From Richelia intracellularis HH01 (GTDB lineage: Bacteria; Cyanobacteriota; Cyanobacteriia; Cyanobacteriales; Nostocaceae): DNA of 64,000 nucleotides. Positions 19,371 through 31,516 of the stretch are shown in pieces. Each line of letters opens with the position of its first letter. Position 1 is the first letter of the stretch. The DNA is taken from positions 1-64,000 of the forward strand of contig NZ_CAIY01000044.1 of assembly GCF_000350105.1 (NCBI RefSeq), in the 5' to 3' direction. The notes below the pieces were generated by a model. That model did not search any database. It worked only from the letters and a program-made list of their open reading frames with translations, and had not been told where the DNA came from. The position numbers and the translations under genes were made by a program.

Positions 19371-19800
19371 CTTCTTCTAGGTTCTAGATGACAATTATAA
19401 ATCCTGAAAAGGATTTGAAAGATTTTTCAAATCCTTTTTTCATGCTATTTGCACGTTTATGCTAGAAAAAGAAACTACTTATCAATAGAAGCATGTATAA
19501 ATTTAAATAAAACATGGTACTGTTAGTCCATATGATTATATGGGCTAACATATTAGATTGTAAATTATCTAGCAATAAGCTGTAAAAATTTCTACCCCCT
19601 GATTTCTCAGTCGTGTTTTGATATGTTTATATCTCTAGGGTATCTGCAGGTATCCAACGCCTTAATTAATTTCATAATATTGAATTATCAGCAAAATAAG
19701 CAAGAGACTTTTACATAACCCTTAACATTTGCAACAACAGTGTTATATTAGTAGTTCTGGTATTATGTGTACATAATTAAAGTCTTTAGTGGAACTGATT
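19371..19800. other. Spacer between dnaJ and rpsT
   Basis: About 430 bp with the dnaJ terminator at its left end. The rest should include the rpsT promoter. No gene recognised. Confidence 0.45.
19407..19440 (+). terminator. Terminator after dnaJ
   Basis: aaaaggatttgaaa (19407-19420) and tttcaaatcctttt (19425-19438) are exact reverse complements (14 bp) around the loop gatt, ending in a run of T. It is a classical intrinsic terminator, 37 bp past the stop codon. Confidence 0.85.
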
Positions 19801-20103
19801 GTGGCGAATTCAAAGTCTGCTCTCAAACGAATCCAAATAGCTGATCGTAATCGATTACATAATAAAAACTATAAGTCAGCAGTAAGAACATTAATCAAAA
19901 AGTGCTTCATTGCAGTGGGTGATTATACTGAAAACCCCACCTTAGAGTCGAAACAAAAAGTGCTTGATCAAATGTCCAAAACTTATAGCAAGATTGATAA
20001 AGCAGTTAAGCGTGGGGTCCTTCATATCAATAATGGGGCACGGAAAAAATCTCGGTTGGCAAAGCAGCTCAAACAAGTTGTAGAAACTGCTACCACTGAG
20101 TAA
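19801..20103 (+). CDS. rpsT: 30S ribosomal protein S20
   Basis: Primary 16S rRNA-binding protein that helps the early folding of the small subunit. The 100-aa product starts at GTG 19801 with [21 protein letters not shown]; four codons further upstream another GTG is in frame, but ANSKSALKR is the normal N-terminus. Highly basic helices with the typical [10 protein letters not shown] and [15 protein letters not shown] are intact. It is followed 83 bp later by tatD, with an inverted repeat in between. The order rpsT-tatD-rpoB-rpoC1-rpoC2 is one I associate with cyanobacteria. Confidence 0.96.
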   Translation: MANSKSALKRIQIADRNRLHNKNYKSAVRTLIKKCFIAVGDYTENPTLESKQKVLDQMSKTYSKIDKAVKRGVLHINNGARKKSRLAKQLKQVVETATTE

Positions 20104-20111
20104 TAGTGTAA

Positions 20112-20142
20112 ACACTAGTCTTAATTTCACAAGGACTAGTGT
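20112..20142 (+). terminator. Stem-loop between rpsT and tatD
   Basis: acactagtc (20112-20120) and gactagtgt (20134-20142) are exact reverse complements around 13 nt. There is only a weak T-rich follow-up (caatgtttgtc), so it may be a partial terminator or an RNA-processing stem. It supports placing the tatD start downstream, at 20187. Confidence 0.5.
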
Positions 20143-20186
20143 CAATGTTTGTCGCGTTATATTTATTTTGTAACTATATTAAGAGA

Positions 20187-20975
20187 ATGAATCTGATTGA
20201 CACCCATGTTCATCTGAACTTTGATACATTCAAGCCTGATTTGTTGGAAGTGAGGTCACGGTGGCAAGATGCAGGTGTAGTACATTTGGTACATTCATGC
20301 GTTAAGCCATCTGAGTTTAGTCAGATTCAATCCATAGCAAAAAAATTCTTGGAAGTTAGTTTTGCTGTTGGACTGCATCCTCTTGATGTAGCAGATAAAT
20401 GGCATAACTGCATGGCAGAGGAAATTAAGCACCTGGCTATTTCTGATGCCAAAGTGGTAGCCATCGGCGAGACTGGCTTGGACTTTTACAAGGCAGATAA
20501 TCGTAAGCAGCAAATAATGGCACTAGAATCCCATCTGATGGTGGCAACTGAACTAGATTTGCCTGTAATCATACATTGCCGCCAGGCAGCAACTGAGTTA
20601 CGTAGAGTGCTACAAAAATGGTACAACGATAATCGTAAGGAAATTAGGGGCGTTATGCACTGCTGGAGTGGAACACCAGAGGAAACTCAATGGTTTCTGG
20701 ATTTGGGCTTTTACATCAGCTTTAGTGGAACAGTTACTTTCAAAAATGCTAAGGATATCCATGCATCAGCAGCTATGGTAAGTCCAGATCGCTTATTGTT
20801 GGAGACTGATTGCCCTTTCTTAGCACCTGTACCTAAAAGAGGAGAAAAGAGAAATGAACCTGCACACATACGCTATGTAGCAGATAAAGTGGCCAATTTA
20901 AGGAGAGAGACATTAGAACATGTTGCTTCTCAAACTACCACAAATGCATGTACGTTATTTGGACTTACAATTTGA
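20187..20975 (+). CDS. tatD: TatD-family metal-dependent DNase
   Basis: TIM-barrel metal hydrolase of the TatD family (262 aa), implicated in DNA or RNA 3'-end processing and repair. The metal ligands are visible in order: DTHVHLN at the start, [21 protein letters not shown], and [12 protein letters not shown] 20187 ([13 protein letters not shown]) is the conventional start. An upstream in-frame ATG at 20139 falls inside a stem-loop and adds an unusual hydrophobic peptide, so I reject it. It is between rpsT and the RNA polymerase operon and shares their strand. Confidence 0.92.
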   Translation: MNLIDTHVHLNFDTFKPDLLEVRSRWQDAGVVHLVHSCVKPSEFSQIQSIAKKFLEVSFAVGLHPLDVADKWHNCMAEEIKHLAISDAKVVAIGETGLDFYKADNRKQQIMALESHLMVATELDLPVIIHCRQAATELRRVLQKWYNDNRKEIRGVMHCWSGTPEETQWFLDLGFYISFSGTVTFKNAKDIHASAAMVSPDRLLLETDCPFLAPVPKRGEKRNEPAHIRYVADKVANLRRETLEHVASQTTTNACTLFGLTI

Positions 20976-21776
20976 GCTAAAGACTCACTAGGATAATTTT
21001 CCCGGTCATATTACAGAGTATTTGGAATTTTATTGAGGGAAAGTATGGTACAATGATACCCTCAAACAAGCCTATTCGTACAGTAATGGGCAAGTTGATG
21101 ATAGACAGTACCTGGGTCTTGTCCTATCTTCCGTATACTTTCTTGTATGGCTATCTCTACAAAACAGAATAAGTGCCAAACACTAGTAATTACCCACCAC
21201 TGAAAGGTGATTATCTGCCCCCCACTAAATAAATCCTATCCCCCTACCGAATGAACACTTGTATAACTTAGATGCCTAAATCTTTGACCAGCGAAAACCC
21301 CAGCAATTAATTGCCTGGAAACTGCCTTCAAAAGTTGCCGGCCTTAATGCCTTCACTGCATTAATTTGGTAAGCCTGTGCCTACACCACCTAGCATATCA
21401 CCTCTTTAGTATTAAGGCTACTGTCCGAGTATAAGCATGGATCAATATTCTATTGGTAAATGTAAATTTATAATTTGGCGTGAGCAAATAAGCTCAACTT
21501 TAGGGGGAATAGAAAAAAACATTAGCAGATTATTAATATTTTTTCCCTGGAATCATTGTAAAAATTGGTAAAACCGTTTATTGCAGTCCAGGCAAATATG
21601 ACTGGCTGCTTAGCTTATTGCTATTTTAGGGAGATATTTACATCCCATTGCTGGGATGTGCTTTTTCAATATGAGAAAGCAAATCATTGATTTGTAAGTG
21701 CCTGTATAGATCAGGCGGTTTCAGGAGAACTTATCGTACACCAAGTAAGTTAAGCAAGGTTGAGAAATATAGAGGT
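20976..21776. other. Long leader region upstream of rpoB
   Basis: About 800 bp with no recognisable gene. It contains at least two stem-loops (21480-21495 and 21640-21667). The second has terminator shape and lies about 110 bp before the rpoB start. The promoter of the RNA polymerase operon is presumably here. Confidence 0.5.
21640..21667 (+). promoter_or_regulatory. Terminator-like hairpin in the rpoB leader (attenuator candidate)
   Basis: acatccca (21640-21647) pairs exactly with tgggatgt (21652-21659) around the loop ttgc, followed by gcttttt. This is intrinsic-terminator architecture about 110 bp before rpoB. Either it ends a transcript from upstream or it attenuates the operon. Confidence 0.6.
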
Positions 21777-24700
21777 ATGACTAACGAAACCCTTATGACA
21801 CCCACCTTTTTATTACCTGACTTGATTGAAATTCAGCGTTCTAGTTTCCGCTGGTTTTTAGCAGAAGGGTTGATTGAAGAGTTAAACTCCTTTAGCCCTA
21901 TTACAGACTACACTGGGAAATTGGAGCTACATTTTTTGGGTCATAATTATAAGCTAAAAGAACCCAAGTACGATGTAGAAGAGGCTAAAAGGCGTGATAG
22001 CACCTATGCAGTGCAAATGTATGTTCCTACTCGGTTAATCAACAAAGAGACAGGTGAGATAAAGGAGCAGGAAGTATTTATTGGCGATTTGCCTTTAATG
22101 ACAGAAAGAGGCACATTTATCATTAATGGTGCAGAGCGGGTTATCGTTAATCAAATTGTGCGATCACCAGGAGTTTACTACAAATCAGAAATTGACAAAA
22201 ATGGCAGACGCACCTACAGTGCCAGTTTAATTCCTAATCGGGGAGCTTGGCTGAAATTTGAAACAGACCGCAATGACCTAGTTTGGGTAAGAATTGACAA
22301 AACTCGTAAGTTATCAGCACAAGTTTTATTAAAGGCATTAGGTCTATCAGATAATGAGATTTTTGATTCTTTGCGCCACCCAGAATATTTTCAAAAGACT
22401 ATTGAAAAGGAAGGACAATTTTCCGAGGAAGAGGCCTTGATGGAGTTGTACCGCAAACTCCGTCCTGGTGAACCTCCTACTGTTCTTGGTGGGCAACAAT
22501 TATTAGATTCTCGCTTTTTCGATTCCAAACGCTATGACTTGGGTAAAGTAGGACGTTATAAACTCAATAGAAAACTGCGGTTACAAATACCAGATACAGT
22601 GAGGGTACTTACCCCTCAAGATATTTTAGCATCAGCTGATTACCTAATTAACCTGGAATATGACATCGGCAGCACTGATGATATTGATCATCTTGGTAAT
22701 CGCCGTGTAAGAAGCGTTGGCGAATTACTGCAAAACCAGGTTAGAGTGGGCTTAAATCGTTTGGAAAGAATTATTCGAGAACGAATGACTGTATCGGATG
22801 CTGAAGTTTTAACACCTGCATCCCTAGTCAACCCAAAACCATTGGTAGCAGCAATCAAAGAATTTTTTGGTTCCAGCCAATTATCCCAGTTTATGGATCA
22901 AACCAATCCCCTAGCAGAATTGACCCATAAACGCCGTCTATCTGCTCTGGGGCCAGGTGGTTTGACTAGGGAGCGGGCTGGCTTTGCAGTGAGAGATATT
23001 CATCCCTCTCACTACGGCCGGATTTGTCCTATTGAGACACCAGAAGGACCAAATGCTGGTTTGATAGGCTCGTTAGCTACTCATGCCAAGGTAAATATGT
23101 ATGGCTTTTTGGAAACACCCTTCAGGCCAGTAAAAAACGGTCAGGTCAGGTTTGACTTGCCTGCAGAATATATGACAGCGGACGAAGAAGACGACTTGCG
23201 CGTAGCACCAGGAGATACCAAATTAGATGAAAATGGTTGTATTTTGGGTACTCAAGTACCTGTGCGTTATCGCCAGGACTGGTTAACCACAACACCAGAA
23301 CAAGTAGACTATGTAGCAGTATCTCCGGTACAAATTGTATCTGTGGCAACTAGTATGATTCCCTTCCTAGAGCACGATGATGCAAACCGTGCCCTGATGG
23401 GGTCAAACATGCAGCGACAAGCAGTACCTCTGTTGAAACCAGAACGCCCTTTAGTTGGTACAGGATTAGAAGCTCAAGCTGCTAGAGACTCCGGGATGGT
23501 GGTTGTCAGTCGAACTGATGGGCATGTTACTTATGTAGATGCAACAGAAATTCGTGTATGTTATCGTATTCCTACAGCTTTAACTGGCGATTCTGAAGAC
23601 ATAAGAAATACTCAACAGTCAGAAATCAAGTATTCCCTTTCTAAATACCAACGTTCTAACCAAGATACTTGTTTAAACCAAAAGCCTTTGGTACGTATTG
23701 GTGAGCGAGTTCTTGCTGGTCAAGTTCTTGCGGATGGTTCATCCACAGAAGGTGGGGAATTAGCACTAGGGCAAAATATAATAGTTGCCTATATGCCTTG
23801 GGAAGGGTACAACTACGAAGACGCTATTTTAATATCTGAACACCTGGTTCAGGATGACGTTTATACTTCAATTCACATTGAGAAATATGAAATTGAGGCA
23901 CGACAAACGAAACTAGGGCCAGAAGAAATAACTAGAGAAATCCCCAATGTAGGTGAAGATGCTCTACGGAATTTGGATGAGCAGGGAATCATTCGCATAG
24001 GTGCTTGGGTAACATCAGGGGATATTTTGGTAGGTAAAGTGACACCTAAAGGCGAATCAGATCAACCACCTGAAGAAAAGTTGCTGCGAGCAATTTTTGG
24101 TGAAAAGGCAAGAGATGTTCGGGATAATTCCTTGCGAGTTCCCAATGGTGAAAAAGGCCGTGTAGTTGATGTGCGTTTATTTACCCGTGAACAAGGCGAT
24201 GAACTACCACCGGGGGCAAACATGGTAGTGCGAGTCTATGTAGCACAAAAACGGAAAATTCAGGTGGGTGATAAAATGGCAGGAAGACATGGCAATAAAG
24301 GGATTATTTCCCGGATACTGCCCATCGAAGACATGCCATATCTACCAGATGGTTCCCCTGTTGATATTGTACTTAATCCCTTGGGTGTGCCTAGCCGGAT
24401 GAATGTTGGGCAGGTATTTGAATGCTTGTTGGGTTGGGCTGGACTAAACTTGGGAGTTCGTTTTAAGATAACCCCCTTTGATGAAATGTATGGCGAAGAA
24501 TCATCTCGCCGGATTGTTAATGATAAATTGCAAGAAGCCAGAGATGAAACTGGAAGAAATTGGGTATTTAATCCTGAAGATGCAGGCAAAATTCAAGTTT
24601 ATGATGGTCGTACAGGAGAACCATTTGATCGCCCTGTAACCATAGGTGTGGCTTATATGTTAAAACTGGTGCATTTGGTAGATGATAAGATTCATGCCCG

Positions 24701-25121
24701 GTCAACAGGTCCATACTCTCTGGTAACTCAGCAGCCCCTTGGTGGTAAGGCACAACAAGGGGGACAGAGATTTGGAGAAATGGAAGTATGGGCATTAGAA
24801 GCCTTTGGAGCAGCATATACATTGCAGGAATTATTAACTGTGAAATCTGATGATATGCAGGGAAGGAACGAAGCTTTAAATGCCATAGTTAAAGGTAAAG
24901 CCATTCCCAGACCAGGTACTCCAGAGTCTTTCAAGGTGTTGATGAGAGAATTACAATCCTTGGGACTAGATATTGCCGTTCATAAAGTAGAAACGCAAAC
25001 AGATGGTAGTTCTTTAGATCTGGAAGTGGATTTGATGGTAGATAATAATACCCGACGAACTCCCTCTCGCCCTACTTATGAATCTCTATCTAGAGAATCA
25101 ATTGAGGAAGAAGAATCTTAA
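21777..25121 (+). CDS. rpoB: RNA polymerase beta subunit
   Basis: Catalytic core subunit of RNA polymerase; the beta half of the active-site channel and the rifampicin pocket. I start at ATG 21777 ([28 protein letters not shown], 1114 aa), which matches the cyanobacterial N-terminus; the frame upstream to 21687 has no family resemblance. The rif region ([31 protein letters not shown]), [35 protein letters not shown] and the C-terminal clamp region [21 protein letters not shown] are intact. First gene of the rpoB-rpoC1-rpoC2 operon, with 125 bp to rpoC1. Confidence 0.97.
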   Translation: MTNETLMTPTFLLPDLIEIQRSSFRWFLAEGLIEELNSFSPITDYTGKLELHFLGHNYKLKEPKYDVEEAKRRDSTYAVQMYVPTRLINKETGEIKEQEVFIGDLPLMTERGTFIINGAERVIVNQIVRSPGVYYKSEIDKNGRRTYSASLIPNRGAWLKFETDRNDLVWVRIDKTRKLSAQVLLKALGLSDNEIFDSLRHPEYFQKTIEKEGQFSEEEALMELYRKLRPGEPPTVLGGQQLLDSRFFDSKRYDLGKVGRYKLNRKLRLQIPDTVRVLTPQDILASADYLINLEYDIGSTDDIDHLGNRRVRSVGELLQNQVRVGLNRLERIIRERMTVSDAEVLTPASLVNPKPLVAAIKEFFGSSQLSQFMDQTNPLAELTHKRRLSALGPGGLTRERAGFAVRDIHPSHYGRICPIETPEGPNAGLIGSLATHAKVNMYGFLETPFRPVKNGQVRFDLPAEYMTADEEDDLRVAPGDTKLDENGCILGTQVPVRYRQDWLTTTPEQVDYVAVSPVQIVSVATSMIPFLEHDDANRALMGSNMQRQAVPLLKPERPLVGTGLEAQAARDSGMVVVSRTDGHVTYVDATEIRVCYRIPTALTGDSEDIRNTQQSEIKYSLSKYQRSNQDTCLNQKPLVRIGERVLAGQVLADGSSTEGGELALGQNIIVAYMPWEGYNYEDAILISEHLVQDDVYTSIHIEKYEIEARQTKLGPEEITREIPNVGEDALRNLDEQGIIRIGAWVTSGDILVGKVTPKGESDQPPEEKLLRAIFGEKARDVRDNSLRVPNGEKGRVVDVRLFTREQGDELPPGANMVVRVYVAQKRKIQVGDKMAGRHGNKGIISRILPIEDMPYLPDGSPVDIVLNPLGVPSRMNVGQVFECLLGWAGLNLGVRFKITPFDEMYGEESSRRIVNDKLQEARDETGRNWVFNPEDAGKIQVYDGRTGEPFDRPVTIGVAYMLKLVHLVDDKIHARSTGPYSLVTQQPLGGKAQQGGQRFGEMEVWALEAFGAAYTLQELLTVKSDDMQGRNEALNAIVKGKAIPRPGTPESFKVLMRELQSLGLDIAVHKVETQTDGSSLDLEVDLMVDNNTRRTPSRPTYESLSRESIEEEES

Positions 25122-25246
25122 AAGATAGGAAAGGGGTAATGGGTTGAAAGAATAATATTTTCTCTCTTCCTTCCTATTCCTTTATTCTTCTTATCTCTAA
25201 CTCAAAATTCATATATTCAATCCATAATTTAATATTTGATTGTGCC

Positions 25247-27124
25247 ATGAGATACACACAAAGTAATCAGTTTGACTATGTAAAAATTGCCTTGGCATCA
25301 CCAGAGCGTATTCGCAGTTGGGGTGAACGCACTTTACCAAATGGTCAAGTTGTTGGTGAAGTAACCAAGCCAGAAACAATAAATTACCGGACTCTAAAGC
25401 CAGAAATGGATGGCCTATTTTGTGAGCGAATTTTCGGGCCTGCAAAGGATTGGGAATGTCACTGTGGTAAGTATAAAAGGGTAAGACACAGAGGAATAGT
25501 TTGCGAACGCTGCGGTGTTGAGGTTACTGAATCACGAGTACGTCGTCACCGTATGGGCTACATAAAGTTAGCTGCACCTGTAGCCCATGTCTGGTATCTC
25601 AAAGGTATTCCCAGTTATATTGCAATTTTACTGGATATGCCTTTGCGTGATGTAGAGCAGATTGTCTATTTTAACTCGTATGTGGTGATAAGCCCTGGTA
25701 ATGTTGAGACTCTCACCTACAAACAGTTATTGACTGAGGACCAATGGCTGGAAATAGAAGACCAAATTTATAGCGAAGATTCTGAGTTAGTCGGTGTGGA
25801 AGTTGGTATAGGGGCTGAGGCCTTACTGCGCTTGCTAGCTGACATTGAATTGGAGCAGGAAGCAGAAAAGTTAAGGGAGGATATTACCAATGCTAAGGGC
25901 CAAAAACGGGCAAAAATTATCAAACGATTACGGGTAATTGATAACTTTATTGCTACTGGTTCTAAGCCAGAGTGGATGGTAATGAATGTGATTCCGGTTA
26001 TTCCCCCTGATTTACGCCCAATGGTCCAATTAGATGGAGGGCGTTTTGCTACTAGTGACTTGAACGACTTGTATCGCCGTGTCATTAACCGGAATAACCG
26101 CCTTGCAAGATTACAAGAAATTTTGGCTCCTGAAATCATTGTCAGAAATGAAAAGCGTATGCTACAAGAAGCTGTGGATGCTTTGATTGATAATGGTCGT
26201 AGGGGACGAACTGTCGTAGGAGCCAATAATAGACCCTTAAAGTCGTTGTCGGATATTATTGAAGGTAAACAGGGGCGTTTCCGACAGAACCTACTAGGTA
26301 AAAGGGTTGACTATTCCGGTCGCTCTGTAATTGTTGTAGGACCGAAATTAAATATTCACCAGTGTGGATTACCAAGGGAAATGGCAATCGAGTTATTCCA
26401 GCCCTTTGTAATCAATCGTCTGATTCGCAGTGGTATGGTCAACAACATAAAAGCTGCAAAAAAATTAATCTCTCGATCTGATCCCAGTATTTGGGATGTA
26501 CTTGAAGAGGTGATTGAAGGACACCCAGTCATGCTCAACCGAGCACCAACTCTTCACCGTTTGGGTATCCAGGCATTTGAGCCAATTTTGGTGGAAGGGC
26601 GAGCAATTCAGTTACATCCCTTGGTGTGTCCAGCATTTAACGCTGATTTTGATGGAGATCAAATGGCGGTTCATGTTCCCTTATCGCTGGAGTCTCAATC
26701 GGAAGCACGATTGTTGATGCTGGCATCAAGTAATATTTTATCTCCAGCAACCGGTAGGCCCATTGTTACTCCTAGCCAAGATATGGTACTAGGAGCATAT
26801 TATTTGACTGCCGATAATCCAAAGGCAATTAAAGGTGCAGGGAAATACTTTGCCTCTCTTGAGGATGTAATTATGGCTTATGAGCAGCATGTAGTGGACC
26901 TGCATGCTTATATTTTCGTCCGTTATGATGGGGAAGTTGATAGTGGTGAGCCAGATAATGAGCCTCAAGAAAATATTACACATGAGGATGGTTCTCGTAC
27001 TATTATCTACAAATCTCGGAGGGTAAGGGAAGATTCTCAAGGTGGTCTAATTTCCCAATATATTTACACTACACCTGGTCGCGTAATTTACAATAAAGCA
27101 ATTCAAGAAGCGGTTGCTAGTTAG
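25247..27124 (+). CDS. rpoC1: RNA polymerase gamma subunit (N-terminal part of beta')
   Basis: In cyanobacteria and plastids beta' is split; this 625-aa subunit holds its N-terminal part with the clamp and the catalytic Mg site. The zinc-binding Cys cluster ([20 protein letters not shown]) lies at about residues 70-90. The lid/rudder region [21 protein letters not shown] and the Mg-chelating [12 protein letters not shown] motif are intact. The split after about 620 residues is the normal cyanobacterial one, not a mutation. Start ATG 25247; rpoC2 follows after 114 bp. Confidence 0.97.
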   Translation: MRYTQSNQFDYVKIALASPERIRSWGERTLPNGQVVGEVTKPETINYRTLKPEMDGLFCERIFGPAKDWECHCGKYKRVRHRGIVCERCGVEVTESRVRRHRMGYIKLAAPVAHVWYLKGIPSYIAILLDMPLRDVEQIVYFNSYVVISPGNVETLTYKQLLTEDQWLEIEDQIYSEDSELVGVEVGIGAEALLRLLADIELEQEAEKLREDITNAKGQKRAKIIKRLRVIDNFIATGSKPEWMVMNVIPVIPPDLRPMVQLDGGRFATSDLNDLYRRVINRNNRLARLQEILAPEIIVRNEKRMLQEAVDALIDNGRRGRTVVGANNRPLKSLSDIIEGKQGRFRQNLLGKRVDYSGRSVIVVGPKLNIHQCGLPREMAIELFQPFVINRLIRSGMVNNIKAAKKLISRSDPSIWDVLEEVIEGHPVMLNRAPTLHRLGIQAFEPILVEGRAIQLHPLVCPAFNADFDGDQMAVHVPLSLESQSEARLLMLASSNILSPATGRPIVTPSQDMVLGAYYLTADNPKAIKGAGKYFASLEDVIMAYEQHVVDLHAYIFVRYDGEVDSGEPDNEPQENITHEDGSRTIIYKSRRVREDSQGGLISQYIYTTPGRVIYNKAIQEAVAS

Positions 27125-27238
27125 TGAGTTTTTGGTCTTAGGGAAAATAAGATAAATGATTTTTCATCCCTTACCTGCACCTTATCAAGCACCCATAATC
27201 GAAAATACATAGATGCTCGCAGATTAATCCAAAATTCT

Positions 27239-30200
27239 ATGAATAGTGAAAAAGTAATTTTTAGGAACCGTGTTGTTGACAAAGGTCAGTTAAGAAAGCT
27301 AATTTCTTGGTCATTTACTAATCATGGAACTGCACGGACTGCTGTCATGGCAGATAAATTAAAAGATGTGGGGTTCCGCTATGCTACTAAAGCTGGGGTT
27401 TCTATTAGTGTTGACGACCTAATGGTTCCCCCTTCAAAGCGATCACTTTTAGATGAAGCTGAAGCAGAGATACGCTCTACAGAGGAACGTTACCAACGGG
27501 GTGAAATTACAGAGGTAGAGCGTTTCCAAAAAGTAATTGACACCTGGAATAGCACTTCAGAGGCTCTTAAGGATGAAGTAGTTAGATACTTTAAGGAAAC
27601 TAACCCACTCAACTCTGTTTACATGATGGCATTTTCCGGTGCTAGGGGTAATATTTCTCAGGTAAGACAGTTAGTAGGCATGCGGGGACTAATGGCAGAC
27701 CCCCAGGGGGAAATTATTGACTTGCCGATTAAAACGAATTTTCGGGAGGGATTAACAGTAACAGAATATATTATTTCCTCATATGGTGCAAGAAAGGGAT
27801 TGGTTGATACTGCTTTAAGAACTGCAGACTCTGGTTATCTTACCCGACGTTTGGTAGATGTATCTCAAGATGTAATTATTCGGGAAATTGACTGTGGTAC
27901 TCATGAGGGTATTCCCATTACTGCTATGAAGGAAGGGGATAAAACCTTAATACCCTTAGCAACAAGATTAATAGGTAGGGTTGTCTGTAAAGACATACGA
28001 CACCCCACTAGTGATGAAGTCATTGCTCCTCGGAATAGTCCCATAGATGAAGACTTAGCAAATACCATTGAGAGATTAGGTGTAAAAGAAGTATTTGTCC
28101 GCTCACCATTGACTTGTGAAGCAGCCCGTTCTGTTTGTCAGCATTGTTATGGCTGGAGTTTGGCACATGCAAAAATGGTAGATCGAGGTGAAGCAGTAGG
28201 AATTATAGCTGCTCAAAGTATTGGTGAACCTGGTACCCAATTGACTATGCGCACATTCCATACTGGTGGTGTATTCACTGGTGAGGTTGCAAGACAGGTG
28301 AGGGCAGATTCTGATGGTACTATACACATCCCCAGTAATTTGAAAACTAGACCATTTCGTACTCGTCATGGTGAAGATGCTTTATACGTAGAAGCTAATG
28401 GCTTTATGATTTTGGAGGTTCTACTAGCTGGCAGTAATACCACGAATAAGAAAATTACTGTTACACAAGGTTCTACTCTATTCATTGGTAATGGCAAAGA
28501 AGTCAAACAAGGACAGCTATTAGCAGAGGTTGCTTTAGGAGGACGTACAACTAGGGTAAATACTGAGAAAGCAGTAAAAGATGTAGCTTCTAACCTAGCG
28601 GGGGAAGTCAAGTTTGCTGATGTTGTTGCTGAACAAAAAACTGATCGCCAAGGTAATACCACTACGACAGCAACTAAGGGTGGTTTAATTTGGGTTCTAT
28701 CTGGGGAAGTTTATAACTTACCTCCGGGTGCGGAACTGGTAGTTAAAAATAACGATATAGTTCACACCAATGGTGTCTTAGCAGAGACAAGACTCACAAC
28801 TGCACATGGTGGTGTAGTCCGTTTACCTGAATCATCTCCAGGGAAAAGTACTAGGGAGATTGAAATTATTACTGCTTCTGTATTACTAAACCAAGCGACA
28901 GTAACAGTGCAAAGTTATCAAGGTCGTAACAATTATTTAATACATACAAGTAATAATCAACAGTTTAACCTTCGTGCTACCCCAGGGACAAAAGTGCAAA
29001 ATGGACAAGTAGTTGCTGAGTTGATTGATGACAATTACCGTACAAATACAGGTGGATTGCTTAAATATGCTGGTATAGAAATTCAGAAAAAGAGTAAAGC
29101 AAAGCAAGGCTATGAATTAGTTCAAGGAGGAACTTTATTATGGATACCCGAAGAGACCCATGAAGTTAATAAGGATATCTCCTTACTGTTAGTAGAAGAT
29201 GGTCAGTATATCGATACTGGTACAGAGGTGGTTAAAGATATATTTTGTCAAAATAGTGGAGTTTTAGAAGTAACCCAGAAAAATGACATACTCCGGGAAG
29301 TAGTGATAAAGCCAGGAGAACTTTTAATGGTTGATGATCCAGAGACAGTGATGGATAAGGATGATACCTTTATTCAACCAGGAGAAGAATTCTTAGGAAA
29401 AACTTTCACTGAGTTGCGTTATATTCAATATCTGGATTCTCCTGAAGGACCAGCTATTTTAAGTCGCCCTGTAGTTGAGTTTCCCGTATCTAGTAAGCCT
29501 GATATCCCATCTACTACATCAGTTAGCCAGCAAACAGGACGCTCTATTGAGTTAAGAGCAGTACAGCGTCTTCCTTATAAAGATTCTGAGCGTGTCAAGT
29601 CCGTGGAAGGAGTAGAGCTTTTACGTACTCAATTAGTATTAGAAATTGAGACTGAGGGTGAAAATGAACATGTTTCTTCTAACTTAGCTGCTGACATTGA
29701 GTTAATTCCCGATGAAAGAAATCCGGAAATTCAACGTATGCAAATGGTGATTTTGGAATCCCTGGTTGTCCGCCGAGATATAACTGCTGATGCTACTCAG
29801 GGTAGTACTAACACAATGTTAAAAGTGGAAGAAGGAGATACCATTCTTCCTGGCGGAGTAGTAGCCCGTACCCAAATTTTATGCAAAGAGGGGGGTGTTG
29901 TACGTAGTATACAAAAGGGAGCAGAGACAATTCGCCGCTGTCTAGTTCTTCGCAATCAAGATATGACAGAAATTTCCACTAGCATTGAGCCGAATATCAA
30001 AAAGGGTGATTTGTTAATAGAAGGTGTAGAAATTGCTCCCGGAATATTCTCCAGCGAATCTGGTCAAGTAGTAGAAGTCAAAAAACCTAACACTAGCTCC
30101 ATAAATGAGGGTTCTCCTCTAGCCACACAGAAGTATACAGTAACTGTTCGTAGTGGTCGTCCTTACCGTGTTAGTCCTGGTGCAGTACTGCAAGTAGAAA

Positions 30201-31264
30201 ATGGTGGTTTAGTACAGCGGGGGGACAACTTAGTACTTCTGGTATTCGAACGTGCGAAAACAGGGGATATCATCCAAGGTTTGCCAAGAATTGAAGAGTT
30301 GCTGGAAGCTCGTAAACCTAAAGAAGCCTGTATTCTGGCAAAACGCTCTGGAGAAGTAAAGGTAGTATATAGTGATGGTGATGAGGCCATTGCCATTAAA
30401 GTACTAGAATCTGGTGGAACAATTTCTGAATACCCCCTTGGACCTGGACAAAACCTAATTGTCCCGAATGGTCATATGGTAAGTGCAGGAGGGCCACTAA
30501 CTGATGGTCCTTGTAACCCACATGAGATTTTAGAAACTTTCTTTAATCTTGGTTCTGAGAGTGGGGTCTACCATTGTGCAAGTAATGCTTTGCAAAAAGT
30601 ACAGACTTTCTTAGTTAATGAAGTCCAATCAGTATATCAATCTCAAGGTATTGATATTGCTGACAAGCACATTGAAGTAATTGTTCGCCAAATGACTGCC
30701 AAAGTCAGAATTGATGATGGTGGTGATACTACTATGTTACCTGGAGAATTGATAGAGCTACGTCAAGTAGAACAAGTAAATGAAGCCATGGCAATTACCG
30801 GTGGTGCCAAAGCACATTATACTCCGGTACTTCTTGGTATTACTAAGGCATCTTTGAATACAGATAGTTTTATTTCAGCAGCTTCCTTCCAAGAAACAAC
30901 AAGGGTACTAACAGAAGCAGCCATTGAAGGGAAATCTGATTGGTTAAGGGGATTAAAGGAAAATGTAATCATTGGACGTTTAGTTCCTGCTGGCACTGGG
31001 TTTAATGCCTATGAAGAACCAACTACTATTGAGGATTATGCTACAGATATTACCAGTAGTGGATTAGATGAGGTAGATGATCCTTTGGATATGGTACTTG
31101 ACGACCGCACTGCCCGGAACTATCATTTGGATTCTCCCAACATGAGTGATTCTGGATTTATGAGCAGACATACAGATACTTCCATCCTAGATGATGAATA
31201 TTTCAGTGATCAAGTTGTAGATATGATTTCCGCTGATGATTACAACTTTGGTGAAGACGATTAA
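27239..31264 (+). CDS. rpoC2: RNA polymerase beta' subunit (C-terminal part)
   Basis: The 1341-aa C-terminal part of split beta', carrying the bridge helix and trigger loop. [23 protein letters not shown] and [16 protein letters not shown] (trigger loop) are present, as is the second zinc site ([15 protein letters not shown]). Between trigger-loop halves lies the very large cyanobacteria-specific insertion of repeated beta-barrel sandwich hybrid motifs, which explains the length. The C-terminus is acidic and ends in [11 protein letters not shown]. Last gene of the operon, followed by a strong terminator. Confidence 0.97.
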   Translation: MNSEKVIFRNRVVDKGQLRKLISWSFTNHGTARTAVMADKLKDVGFRYATKAGVSISVDDLMVPPSKRSLLDEAEAEIRSTEERYQRGEITEVERFQKVIDTWNSTSEALKDEVVRYFKETNPLNSVYMMAFSGARGNISQVRQLVGMRGLMADPQGEIIDLPIKTNFREGLTVTEYIISSYGARKGLVDTALRTADSGYLTRRLVDVSQDVIIREIDCGTHEGIPITAMKEGDKTLIPLATRLIGRVVCKDIRHPTSDEVIAPRNSPIDEDLANTIERLGVKEVFVRSPLTCEAARSVCQHCYGWSLAHAKMVDRGEAVGIIAAQSIGEPGTQLTMRTFHTGGVFTGEVARQVRADSDGTIHIPSNLKTRPFRTRHGEDALYVEANGFMILEVLLAGSNTTNKKITVTQGSTLFIGNGKEVKQGQLLAEVALGGRTTRVNTEKAVKDVASNLAGEVKFADVVAEQKTDRQGNTTTTATKGGLIWVLSGEVYNLPPGAELVVKNNDIVHTNGVLAETRLTTAHGGVVRLPESSPGKSTREIEIITASVLLNQATVTVQSYQGRNNYLIHTSNNQQFNLRATPGTKVQNGQVVAELIDDNYRTNTGGLLKYAGIEIQKKSKAKQGYELVQGGTLLWIPEETHEVNKDISLLLVEDGQYIDTGTEVVKDIFCQNSGVLEVTQKNDILREVVIKPGELLMVDDPETVMDKDDTFIQPGEEFLGKTFTELRYIQYLDSPEGPAILSRPVVEFPVSSKPDIPSTTSVSQQTGRSIELRAVQRLPYKDSERVKSVEGVELLRTQLVLEIETEGENEHVSSNLAADIELIPDERNPEIQRMQMVILESLVVRRDITADATQGSTNTMLKVEEGDTILPGGVVARTQILCKEGGVVRSIQKGAETIRRCLVLRNQDMTEISTSIEPNIKKGDLLIEGVEIAPGIFSSESGQVVEVKKPNTSSINEGSPLATQKYTVTVRSGRPYRVSPGAVLQVENGGLVQRGDNLVLLVFERAKTGDIIQGLPRIEELLEARKPKEACILAKRSGEVKVVYSDGDEAIAIKVLESGGTISEYPLGPGQNLIVPNGHMVSAGGPLTDGPCNPHEILETFFNLGSESGVYHCASNALQKVQTFLVNEVQSVYQSQGIDIADKHIEVIVRQMTAKVRIDDGGDTTMLPGELIELRQVEQVNEAMAITGGAKAHYTPVLLGITKASLNTDSFISAASFQETTRVLTEAAIEGKSDWLRGLKENVIIGRLVPAGTGFNAYEEPTTIEDYATDITSSGLDEVDDPLDMVLDDRTARNYHLDSPNMSDSGFMSRHTDTSILDDEYFSDQVVDMISADDYNFGEDD

Positions 31265-31276
31265 ACGTGACTGATG

Positions 31277-31302
31277 GAAACCGGGTAAAACCCGGTTTCT
31301 TA
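31277..31302 (+). terminator. Terminator of the rpoB-rpoC1-rpoC2 operon
   Basis: gaaaccgggt (31277-31286) and acccggtttc (31290-31299) are perfect reverse complements around aaa, with a short T-rich tail, 12 bp past the rpoC2 stop. It is the most GC-rich hairpin in the window. Confidence 0.85.
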
Positions 31303-31516
31303 TAGCTAATCTAGATATGCCAGGATGATAAATCCTAATTTATATCATCTTTTAACTTTTCGACTTTTTCTAGTCTTATCAAAAATTTGAGATAAGAGCC
31401 TCAATGACTGAGCATAAATTATTATGTTGAGCCGATAATATTACTAAGAAAATTTATATACTTAATATACCTTCAAATATTTCCTATGAAATAATAACAA
31501 GCATACAGCATTAAAA

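Noticed and set aside
20139-20186. Longer tatD start
   Set aside because: It lies at the arm of a stem-loop and adds an unrelated hydrophobic peptide before the canonical MNLIDTHVH.
21687-21776. N-terminal extension of rpoB (30 codons)
   Set aside because: The sequence before [13 protein letters not shown] has no resemblance to RpoB, while the chosen start matches the family.
25209-25445. Minus-strand frames inside rpoB, rpoC1 and rpoC2
   Set aside because: Antisense shadows of strongly conserved coding frames.
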